Assembly: GCA_027625915.1 (NCBI GenBank)
Contig: JANTQA010000032.1
Span: forward strand, 5,084,001-5,148,000
Direction: 5' to 3'
DNA length: 64,000 nt
From: Anaeramoeba flamelloides
Taxonomy: Eukaryota > Metamonada > Anaeramoebidae
Under the pieces are notes generated by a model. It saw nothing but the letters and a program-made list of their open reading frames with translations. It made no database searches and was not told where the DNA came from. Positions 23,000-34,040 of this stretch are shown one piece after another; position 1 is the stretch's first letter; each line of letters begins with the position of its first letter. The position numbers and the translations under genes were made by a program.

Positions 23000-25595
23000 A
23001 TGAGTGAAAATCAATTTATTGCAAACATTAAAAAAAAAGAGTCATCTTTACAACGTATCAAATTATTGGACCATTATGACAAAATCTTAAAAAGGATCAA
23101 AAATGAAAAAAGCACCATGGAAAGGATCAGACTTTTAGTTGGAGGTTTGGAAAGTGCAACATTTGCACAGGTGCCACTTCATAAGGATTTACCAAATTTG
23201 AAACCAATTCAATTTGAGGTTTCGATTGGATCCAAAATTGAAAAGAAGTTAAAAGAAAATGGAGAAGGATCTACTCAAGAAATTAGAACAAGGCAAAAGA
23301 AGAGCAGTTTATGCGTCGTTTTTCAGTGATCTCTTGGAAGAGTGGGCAAGCACTGAAGATTTAAAAATCCATAATGAAGAAGAAAGGTTTAATTGTGAAC
23401 AAAGTGCGATCAAAAAGTGGCTGAACATCAAAGAATTCAAGGAGCCCGATTTGGGCTTTTTAGAGGAGCTCACAAAGAAAAAAGACCTCGAAAAGCAATT
23501 CAAGACCATTAAATATTCGCTGCTCGAACTTACAAGCACAATTACACAGAAGGTCATGCAAGAAGAAGTGAAGGAGCATTTGAACGGAATCTCTTCAAGT
23601 TACAAGCATTGTCTCAGGAATAGGAAGCTAGCCATCAAGACCCTAAAGGACACAGTCCTACTAAACGAATACGCCGGCGCACTGACCATTTCTTTAGAGA
23701 ACTTGGAATCTGTTGACTGGAATTTGGAAACATCATACCTTCAAACACGAACAATTTGGATCAAAACCAAATTCAGAAGTTATATTGATTATGGGTTGTA
23801 CCAAACATTGCTCTGGAACATTATTGGCGAAAGGATTGGGTACAGTTTAAAATCATTTTTACAAACAAACCTTGATCATCCACTCAAAAATAAAGAAACA
23901 AGTATTTGCATCAGAAAAAATAGTGACAACAAATATTCATACAATATTTATTCTACTAACTGCACTACCATCAAAGATCACCCTGTTTATACAGAGTTGT
24001 TTATGGGCCTTTTGAAAAGTTCACTTGGTAGTTCTAGCCAAACTGATTATAATATGCAAAGTTCAAGTACAAAAATGACCCATTTCCACAGGATCATCCA
24101 GCTTTTGAGTGCCAAAATAACTACAAATAAAGAAGTTAACCCTGATTTGAATTATTATGTCTTTGGAATTGATTTTAAAAACTATTTTGATCAATTTGAT
24201 CATCGAGTGGTTGAAAAAATTTTACATTTAGTTGGTTTCCCTTCCGATGTCATCAGTCTCATCAATAAATTTTTAAAAATCCCTTTTAAAATCCCTGTGA
24301 ATAAGCTCAATGGTTTAAATGAAAAAGAAATTGAAATTGAAGTCGAAGTTGAACAAGATAAGAAAAAGAAAGAAGAAAAAGAAGAAGACAAAGAAGAAGA
24401 CAAAGAAAAAGAAGTTAAAAAGGAAAAAGAAAATGAAAAAGAAAAAGAAAAGGAAAAGGAGACGGAAGAAGAATTTATTATTAAAAAAAGTTTAAATGGG
24501 CTGCCAATGAATTATACATTATCAAATACACTATCTGAATTAATAATGACATTGTTAGAAGTCTATGTTTACAATGAATCTGAAATTCGGATAATCCGAT
24601 GTGTCGATGATATGTATATATGCTCTAACAACCAAATTAAAATATCTAAGGCATATAACGCGATCCAATTCTTTTGTGAAACGTTAGGTATGGATTTAAA
24701 TTTGGACAAGTTGGGATTTAACATATTTACCCCAAAAACGGAAAAACTCAAATTAGAAGTTGTCAATAATTTGAAACAGTTATTAAATTATCCTTTACCA
24801 GAAAACTCTGTAACATGGGGCTATTTAATCCTTTCAGAAGAAAAAGGAAAATTTATAATCAATAACCAGAAATTATTCCAATCTGTAGATTGGTTAAAAG
24901 AAAGAATCAACAAAAGCAATATCCCGATCATCACTAAGGTCAATTTGTTCAACATCTTTATTAAATATTATATCTCTTTAATGGCTCCAATGGTTAGAAT
25001 TAGCAGAGACCATTTACAAAATATTGGAAAGATAACAATTGAAATTGAGAAAAGATTATTTAATGGAAACAGATTTGACACAGAACTAATACAAAACATT
25101 AAGAAAAGATTTCAATTCGAGGGTGAATTCCCCAAAGCATTGCTTTATTTCCCAATCACAGCTGGTGGTCTTGGGCTCTGGAGATCGGCATCCTATTTAA
25201 CGGGCTTTGATGTTAAATATACATTTCTAAACTGTAGAATATTTTCTGAATCAAAGTCAAGTCAGATAGTGTATATTCTAAATTCAGAAGATTGGGAATT
25301 TACAGCTAACACTACAATTTATTCTGCATATGGTGCTTTATTAGGTGAAATTGAACATGCATCACCATCATTGTCATCTGAACAAAAGATAAGAGTTAAC
25401 GATTTTATAAGCAGAGGATCAGAAGTTGGGGGAACAAGAAGAGTTAATTTAAATAATTATTATCAATGGATAATCTCATTTTTAGGTGAAGATGTTATTT
25501 CTCATTTTGGCACTTTTAGATTCTTAATAACACAACTAGTGCCAATGCAAATTATCATTTCGGGTAGATTAAAAGATACTGAGACAACAGTTTAA
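23000..25595 (+). CDS. reverse transcriptase-domain protein, probable single-copy cellular (rvt-like) gene
   Basis: Two overlapping frames read as one gene. The first (23000-23218, 73 residues) is a charged helical N terminus. The second (23256-25595, 779 residues) carries the RT core, giving about 852 residues if a 37-nt intron (23219-23255, GT-AG) is removed. In the main frame numbered from the ATG at 23259, motif A is FGIDFKNYFDQFDH (Asp near 305). Motif B is GLPMNYTLSNTLSELI. Motif C is CVDDMYIC (Asp 450-451). A motif-D-like FFCETLGMDLNLDKLGF follows. All three catalytic aspartates are kept. Upstream is a helical region (KRRAVYASFFSDLLEEW). The C terminus has FPITAGGLGLW, a block I associate with RT-related cellular proteins of fungi and bacteria. 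No endonuclease, RNase H, integrase or gag-like part is seen, and no terminal repeats or poly-A tail. Telomerase is unlikely: no telomerase-type motifs were recognised. A K/E-rich loop (24310-24485) separates motifs A and B. Confidence 0.75.
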
Positions 25596-28500
25596 TTATT
25601 ATTATTTTTTATTGTATTTTTTCGCAAATTATTCTATTTTTAATATTTAATTTTCTGTTATTATTTCATTTGTTTTATTTCTTTTATACTTTCTAAAATA
25701 AAACAAAAATATTACCAACAATACAAGATATTTATAAAAAGATTTCGTTTTTTTATTCTTTTTAAATTTTTAATCTTTAATTTTTTCCAATAAAACCCTT
25801 TTAGATGTTTTTTGAAAAATTAAATTTATATAATAAATTCACGGATTTTTTCAATTATTTTCACAATATATTTATATTATTATTGTTATTATCAATTTTG
25901 TTGCTACTAAAAATTCTTTAATAACACCGTTTTTCAAATAAACTAACCAAACAACCAATCCATAATAAATTCATAAAGAAAATAACAAATTATGATTAAT
26001 GAAAAAAAAAAAAACAAATTGTGATAAGATGACACATGCATTAATATAACGGATTATCGTAATATTTTCAATTGGTGATCTTTCGAACAAAACATATGCT
26101 TTAAAACGAGGTAAACATGATTTCTTGTATATATATATATATTGATACCATACCCAACAGATATTCAACCACCATAAATGTATTGATTTTTAATCATGAA
26201 ATTTGATGTTCCTGACACTAGAATACAAAAAAAAATAGGAAAATTTCAGTTGGAACAAATTATTACTTTAATGTAGATTTTAATGAAGTAAAGTGAAGAA
26301 ATATATCAATCTTTGGATATGATACATATTGTGGATAATTGTACTGATTTAATACTGTTAAGTCGATTATGTAACTAAATTACGCGAAAATAAGTTTTGA
26401 GAAACTTAGAAAAAAAAATACACAAAAAAAACAAAAAAGAAAATTTAAAACAACTTCATTTACTTAAAAACCCACAATATTTTTAAACATATCTTATCTA
26501 GAGAGAATTCTTGCAAAATTTTAAAATAAAAGGGATAATTGCCCCTTGAAAATATATTTAGTTTTGCTAAAAACATTTTATGATTTATTGGGATTAATAA
26601 AATGAAAACTTTAATTTTTAACTGAATGTAAAATTCCTCTCTTTTTTTTCTCACCTACGTTTAAAATATTTTAAACAATTATTATTTTTTAAATAATATG
26701 ATATTAAAAAGGCCCATCTAAAAACAAAACCTTAATAATTTCATTTCGATTTTATTGTTTTGTATAACCCTTGTTTAAAAAAAAATATTGACTTTATCTA
26801 ACTTTAATTTCATCATTTTCTTATATCTAAACTTTTTTTCTTTCAAGGAATCTCAAAAAATTCTCAAATACCAATAATTTTTATCATTGAACTTCGAAGA
26901 ACAAATAAGAAATAAGAAGAATAATATAAATCAAAGAATAATTGATTCCGGAATGGAGTAAACCCAACCAATTAATTATTTTTCTTGACAGTTGAAAAAC
27001 TAAAATTCTTCTGTACCCTTTGATAAAACCAACATTGTAAATTTTGATCTTCAATTGAAGATCCATTTTAAAATCCCAATAAAAATCAATATTTCTTCCC
27101 TCTAATCATTTTTAAAATTTCAATAAAAAGATTTATGATTTCTTGAGTATGAAAAAATAAAATTGAAAAATTCAAAGTTTAGCAAAACGAATACTTTCAA
27201 TAATTCATCATCATAAATTAATAAAGTTTATTTACAATATAAGCAACTCCCCTCAGCTTCAAATTCTTGAGGTTATTGTTTTTATTGTTGATGATAGTAC
27301 TACTTTTTTTAAAAGTCTCTAGCTATGAAAAAAAAAGTTTTTTGGGGGTAAAAAATTTCTAATGTATCTTGTAATGAATTTTAGTTTATTTCAACTTTGA
27401 GATATTTAGTTGATGGATACTAACTAACAATTTTGAAAATTCTTTACTTTTCTAAAAAAACTGAAATATTGAAAAAAAATTTTAACTGATGATAAATATT
27501 CTATTGTCCAAGGCTTTTCAGAAATGAAAAAAAAAAATAAATTATAATCTATGATTATACTCTATTCTTTTAAATTCTGTAAACCTAAGAAAAATGCCGG
27601 TCAACTTACTTATCTTGCCTTCAGGTGCCCTAAATTTTCCAAAATTTGAAAGAATTAACAATATAATAGACTTAAATCAATTTTTTTAAATTAAAGAAAA
27701 ACCAATGAAAGGACCATATGTTTTCAAGAATTCAAAAGAAACCAGTAAAATCTTTGATTTTGCTCGATTCTTTCAAATCCTGAGAAAAAAAGGAAAACCC
27801 AACAATATAATCTAATATACAAAATATTTTTTAAAAGAAAATTTTATAATAATTCTTGATTACTAGAAATTATTGCTTCTAAATTAGAAAAATGGAGATT
27901 TATTTTAAAATACTTTTCTGATATAATAAATTAATGGATTAAGGATCTAACAACCCATCATATATTTATACAATATCCAATGAATGGCTAGCCACAAAAA
28001 GGAGCTTTGTCAAATTGATTTTCTTTTGGTTGAAAAAATTTCAAAAATAAAAAAAAATATATAGGATTTAAAAGAAAAGCATCAAAAAAATCAACTCTTT
28101 TTTAGTCAAAGGGGAAAGTTTTATTGAACCAATAGAACACATTCTATAATTTTAATACATTATTATTATCACAATATATTTCAATTTGTAGATCATTTTT
28201 TTATAATTTAGTCATTTTTTTTTGTTTTTTGTTGTTTTTATAATTATTTCTAATTTAATCATTTTTTTTTTTTTCTTTATGCTTTTTTTTTCAGTTGTTT
28301 TGTCTTTCTATTTTTTCTTTATTTTCAAAAAATTAAATTGAAAAAAAAAAAATGTTTGATACACTAAAATAAATTTAAGAAAATTGACGATTGTTATTTC
28401 TTGTTAAATCAATACACTTATTATTAAAAAATTTTATTCTAAAAAATTAATTTTTCCAAAAAAATTGAGACATTTTGCTGAAGACATTCCAATGAAAGGT

Positions 28501-30531
28501 ACCAAAATTTTTTTTGAATATTTAATTTTGTCCATATTTTATAGTCTGTTCAAGTATTTTTTTATGATTATTGACTTTCATTTGAAGTTTATTATTTTCT
28601 TTTATTTATAAACAGTCGTATGTTGGTTGATTCTTAAAAACAGCAGTGACTTTTTCATTTTTGACTGGGATACTTTGAGTGAATTTGAGTTTACAAATAA
28701 AAAATTAAGATTTCTTTTTAAATCCCTTTTTTGTAGTATTTAAGATCTTTAATTCACATGTTTTGAATGAAAAAAATGTAATTAACAAAAAAAAAAAGAT
28801 TCAATATTCAAAATACAAAAAATAAACAAAATTAACTATATCTCAATAAAAAAACTATAATAAATAAAAAAAAAAAAAAACAAAATTCAATGAAATTGCT
28901 TTATAAAATTTAAATAACGGAAAAAAATATTCAGAATTCCTAGTTACAAAAAATTTAATAAATAAAAAAAAATTTCAAAGGATTTTCATTAAAACAAAAA
29001 CATTTGTGGTATCTTGAAGTAGAAAAAAAATTTAAAAGTATACTAAATTTCGAAAATTCAAATTTAGCAACAAAAAAAAAATTAATCTTTTTATCTTTTC
29101 TATTTCCAAATGGCTAAATTTCTTCAATTGAAAAAAAATTGTTTTCTTTATGAGCAAAATCAATTTAAACCAATTTAATACGAGTTATGTGGAGTTTTAT
29201 AACCATCTGCATTTGGTAGAATCAATAATTGTGTAATATTCTTTCTTAAAAAGAAGTTATTTGAAAAATGAAAAAAATCAAAAAGAAAATATTTGAGATC
29301 TCAAAAAGCGCCAAAGAGAAACATTTTGAAACTGACGCGTTTGTATACAAAATTATAAACCTCAACAATTTGAATTCGAAATTGGGTGCTGATCTTTGGC
29401 ACTTTTTTCTTTTTTTTTTTGAGAAAAAATTTTGTTCATCTTAATCCTGTGTGAAACGTTTGTTGAAATTGATAAATTTAAAATAAATAGTCAGTTTATT
29501 TTTCCTCGTTCCATTTTGAAAATCCAATTTGACTTTAATACTATTAATTGCAAAATAAAAAGATCAAAATTTTCATTCAGTTTTCCAAAAAAATCCAATC
29601 CTAAAGAATTCCAACAAATCACCAAAAGTCCCCATTCTCCAAAAGGCAAATTAATTATTTAATGCTGATTTTAGGAATTAAAACAATTAACAAATTTTAC
29701 ATGATTCAAAAATCCTTTTTTTGGAAAGCTGAATGAAAATTTTGTTTCATTTATTTTACAACAAATAGATGATATTTGAAATGTTACACGATTTATAAAT
29801 CTTTTTTTTTGGAAAGTTGAAGGAAAATTTTGTTCCATTTATTTTGAAACAAATAGTAAAAGGAAATTCGCTTGAAAATCTGTTTGTTCTTAAGATTGGT
29901 GATACCAAATAATTTGGGTTTGGTGTACAAACGGAAAAAAATGTGTTATTTTTATGTTTCTTGTGCTGTTTTCAAGCTAATTTTGATAGACTAACCTTAT
30001 AGTGAATAAAACAGTTTTGTTGATGGATCAAAACGATTCCCAGAAACCTTTTATTGGCACTTACCACCACCTTTGAGGAAACACAACGAAAAGAGAAAAT
30101 ATCAATTATTTTTCGAATTAAAAGTAAAAAAAAAAAAACAGAACAAAAGTGGATTGTTCCAAGAATTAAGAATTTTTAAATTTTAATTCCTTTATTATTT
30201 GGTGTGTGTTTGGTTATTCACAAAAAGAAAATAAAAAAGAAAACGAAAGAAAAAGAATCAGAAAAAAAAAAAAAAAAACATGAAATGTTGAATTTCATCA
30301 ACCCTTCGTAAAACAAATTACAATTCATCAGCGATTTGAGATCTGACTAAAATTCTTTTTTTTTTAATTTTCATTTTCATTTTCGTTTTCTTGCTCTTGG
30401 TTGTTCTTTTGTCATTGAAAAAAAAAATAGGAAGGTTTTTTTTTTTTTTTTTTTTTTTTTGAAGAATTAAAACCAAAAGATTAACAGACAAATTAAAGAA
30501 AAAACAAAAAGGAAAATGGGAACAAGAAAAA
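25596..30531. other. gene-free intergenic region
   Basis: No gene recognised over nearly 5 kb of AT-rich sequence. The only structured content is a family-2 MITE (29541-29856) and a short imperfect inverted repeat around 29301-29424 whose arms share GCCAAAGA. The segment next to 30532 may hold a third exon of the PH-domain gene (around 30370-30410, minus strand). Confidence 0.5.
29541..29856. mobile_element. MITE family 2, copy D with repeated right end
   Basis: The left end CTATTAATTGCAAAATAAAA follows TA (29539-29540). A right end is reached at 29768 without TA, and a second, similar right half follows and ends at 29856 with TA. The right half is therefore present twice, through partial duplication or insertion of a second copy. 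Confidence 0.7.
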
Positions 30532-31078
30532 TCAAACTTCAATATTTTTCATCCACAAGTCTCGATTAAATTGGGTGTCTGTTGAAAGTTTGAATCTTTT
30601 CCCACCAGGAAGATGGAGTGTGAGAATAAAGGAATGTTTGGAATTTTTTTCATCTGTTTCTTGGAGCATGTGTGCTTCACTGATGTCTAGGGTTCCTAAT
30701 AATTTTTTATTCTTGGACAAAGTCAATCGAATTTGTTTTTTTTTGTTGGTTTGTTAATTAAATTGTGGGTTGTCAATGGATTGGTGTTGATTTTTTCATT
30801 TATTTTTGAAAAAAATTTGTAGTTTTTATGAAATACATTTTGGAGAGAAGGAAAAGGTTCATAGAGAGTTAACAGAAAAAAAAAGAATTAACAAAAAAGA
30901 AAAGATCAAGAGTCAAGGAATCAGTTGAAAATTAAAAAAGATAAAATACTTCTCTTGATTCATAAAAAGTTAGTTCGGCACCATTTAAACAAAAATAATT
31001 CTTTTTCCAACCAATCACTTTTTTACGAAACAAATATCCTTCTTTGGGTTTTGTTTTTGTTTTTGTTTGTTGAGTCAT
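30532..31078 (-). CDS. small PH-domain protein, two exons
   Basis: Exon 1 is 31078-30950 (43 codons) and exon 2 is 30711-30532 (59 codons plus TGA), joined in phase 0 by a 238-bp GTATTT...AAG intron, giving 102 residues. Exon 1 encodes the first strands of a pleckstrin-homology fold: KEGYLFRKK, GWKKNYFCLNG, ELTFYESRE. Exon 2 continues KKLLGTLDISEAHMLQE, SFILTLHLPGGKRFKLSTDT, and the C-terminal helix FNRDLWMKNIE with the invariant Trp. PH domains bind phosphoinositides or proteins at membranes; the ligand here is unknown. Splice sites are inferred from frame and fold. The last helix ends abruptly, so a third exon encoding an acidic N/Q/E tail (acceptor near 30409, donor GTTTGA after IE) is possible. 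Almost the whole protein is one PH domain. Confidence 0.8.
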
Positions 31079-31428
31079 TTTTTCAAAATTAAAGAATTTG
31101 CTTCTGTGAAAAACTAGAAAAAATGAAATTATTACATTTGTTCATGATACTTTATTAGATGAGTGATTCAAAAGATATGGCCTATTAAAAGGTATTTAGA
31201 AATGTGGTTTGTGGGTAATACAGAGCAAATTTTGTTCTTAAATAATGGATCAGATAAAAGAAAGGATTAAAGGACACCCATTGTTAATTCAAGGGAGAAA
31301 AAAAATTTTTTTATTTTTGGCATTATTATTGAAGTGATAGGATATGAAGTTTTGTAATCCTTGAAACTCGAAAAACGATTACCTTGTATTTGGTATAATT
31401 CATGTTATTATGTTTCTAAGCTGACATA

Positions 31429-31643
31429 CAGTCAGTTCCACTTTTAAGACACAAACTTTCAACAAAATTGAAAGTACAATAAAAATCTCAAATTAAGTCA
31501 CATATTTTGAATTTTTTTTTTTAAAATTTATTTTAATAGAATCTAAATTATGTGCCTTAATTTGAAAAAAATATTATCTTTTTTTAATTTTTATGTACCT
31601 TATTTTTAATTTAAATTTTATACCTTAAAAGTGGAAATGATTG
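31429..31643. mobile_element. Palindromic MITE family 1, copy 6 (degraded)
   Basis: About 215 bp with CAGTCAGTTCCAC at the left tip and GTGGAAATGATTG at the right, flanked by TA (31427-31428 and 31644-31645). The left arm is readable. The right arm and centre are enlarged and worn. Orientation is reverse, as judged from the TAATAGAATC centre. Confidence 0.7.
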
Positions 31644-31926
31644 TAATCTTTTAAATTTCAGCACAGAGATATTAAAAAAAAATGTACAAATTTTTTTTGT
31701 TCATTTTGGATTTTTTAATAATTATGATTATCCTAATATCAAAAAAGTTATTGGACAATAATCTTTTAACTCATAATCAATTTTAATTTATTTTTTTAAC
31801 ATATAAATTAATAACAATATTTGTCAATAAGTGGATAAAAATAATAATTAAAAATGGAAAATGAATCAAAACTATTTGGGTATTTATTTAAATTTATTAG
31901 AAATGATGAAAATTAAAATAAATTAT

Positions 31927-32454
31927 GGGTATATTATTAAATTTCAAAATTGGTCGAATTGAAATTTTTCATATTTTTGAAGAGTTTCTTGATTATTATC
32001 ATTGGTATGAAAGTTTTTAATGTTTTTTTATGGTTGTGGAAGGAAAAAGAAAAACGATTATTTTGCGATTGGGAGTATTTTATTACTAAATTGTAGAAAA
32101 TACAAAATTTTGAAATCATCAATAATAAATATTTTTATAAATTTGTTCGAAATCCAATTTTAACCTCCAAAATTAAGTGTAAATTTTTTCCCCCTTTAAA
32201 CAAGTTTCAAAAGTCTAATTGGTCAGTTAATAATTTTTTTTCAAAATCCTTCCCAAAATTTTCTAGTATACCATTCAAACACCAAAAACCTACTCTAGCA
32301 TACTCTAACATACCATAACGCACTTTAACCTACCTGTAAAGGGTTTTAAATACCCACAGTCAATATATTTCAATGGAATTAACTATTTTGAAAAAAATGA
32401 GAATTTTACCAATTTTGAAATTTGACCAAATTAGAAATTTAATAATTTTCCCTA
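31927..32454. mobile_element. non-autonomous TIR element with 8-bp target duplication
   Basis: A 528-bp element with a perfect 8-bp direct repeat TAAATTAT on both sides (31919-31926 and 32455-32462). The left end GGGTATATTATTAAATTTC pairs with an inverted right end (GAAATTTAATAATTTTCCC). The arms continue with AAATTGGTC-type complementarity. An 8-bp duplication is typical of hAT, P and Merlin superfamilies. The GGG tip would fit Merlin better than a classic hAT tip, but this is uncertain. No coding capacity. Confidence 0.75.
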
Positions 32455-34040
32455 AATTATCATTTTTTCTGATCTTGAAGTGTTCGATATTTCATTTATT
32501 GTTCGATTATTTTTAAAACAAGATTAAATTTCAATTTTTTTTTTTATTCTTATGTAATATCAGAACTTACTGAATGTAGGTTTTCAAAATAATTACATTT
32601 TATAAATTTTGATTTTTGTTTTTCAATATAAAAATCCAAACTAACCGTCAGTATCAGATCTTTTGAATTAAAAAACAAAATCTCAAAAATAACTTCTTGG
32701 AAAAATAATAATATACTTTTCTAATATTGGTCAAGCAGCTTATTTATCAAGTTTGGTTTAGTCCCTGTACAAAGAAGTATACTGCTAACCTAGGGACAAA
32801 ACAAAAAAATCAATTGCTAAAAATTGTCTTTTTTAACCACTATTATAATCCATATTAACTTCAAGGATCGATCAGTCAAGAACCAAAAAAAAAATCGCCA
32901 CCACACTTAACACAAGATAATCATTTTTCAAATTTCTGAGATTTTAAACTTTAAGAAAAAGTATTTCCCTGAATCCATCAAGAATATACTGTTACAAAAA
33001 TAATCTCCTTCATACTTGTTAATATGCTTATATCAAAATAAAAATCCATACTTCTTTTTTATCTCAAATCGGCATATTAAATGAAAGATCAAAGAAACTT
33101 ACAATAAACTATAAGTAAATATTATATTGGTTTCTTAAAGTTCTATTATTTTAAAAAAGATATTCTTAAAATTACGGATCAAATATAAAATCTTTTATCT
33201 CAAAAAATTGAGTTAGATTTGTTCGAAAAATTGTTTTGATCTAAAAAAATACAAAAAATCTTATCAAAAAAATTAAATAAATTGGAAAAATTAAACATAT
33301 TCAATTCTTAATATAAAGTTAACTCAAAAATCCAAGTACTTGAGTAACAAAATAATTTGGACTATTGTATACTATTGTGTAATGAATTTGTTGTTCCTTG
33401 TGAACCAGAAAAAAAAAAGCACTGGATTTCTTTAGTAACACTAATTTTTATTCTTTTATCACAAGTTTTTTTAATAAGAACAAAAGATCATTAGAATAAG
33501 CCAAACTTTTGAAGTCAACAAACCAATTATATAAAAACTTCTAAGATTTAGAATTGAAACTTTGATAATATCTTAAAAACTATGGATTGTCTTTTATTAT
33601 TCATACATGAGAAAAAGATTAATTTCAAGATTTTTCGAATTCACTTATTTATCGAGATTATATTATCCAAAAAAGATAAATGACAATTATGTAAATTTTA
33701 ATTTACTCTTCTCCATAGATAGTGATTCTGATCCGCAGAAATAATTGATAACTTTACTAATATTACTTTTAAATAAAATAAACAGAGAACGATTAAAAAT
33801 CTAGTAAAAAGTAAATAACCGTTAATATTTAAATCAAAAAATAAAAATAATGTTCATTAATTTTAGAATTATAAATATCTCTTATTTGGATAAAAGATTG
33901 ACACTGATTATTCCCTTTGAAATAAATTTTATTGTATGAACATAAATTGTGTAAATTTATTTTTTTTCGTTCCAAACTTTTATCGATTTTACTCTTTTCA
34001 ACAACAAAACACAATTTCCAAATAAAAATTTTAAACACAA

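Larger units (their letters stand above)
31079..34040. other. intergenic region with two transposon remnants
   Basis: Holds a palindromic MITE (31429-31643) and an 8-bp-duplication element (31927-32454). The rest is AT-rich with no recognised gene. The stretch 33700-34040 should contain the kinesin promoter. Confidence 0.5.

Noticed and set aside
23259-25595. Telomerase reverse transcriptase
   Set aside because: Motif C (VDD) and an insertion between A and B are shared, but no telomerase-specific T motif or QG-type motif B was seen, and the C-terminal blocks fit RT-related cellular proteins better.
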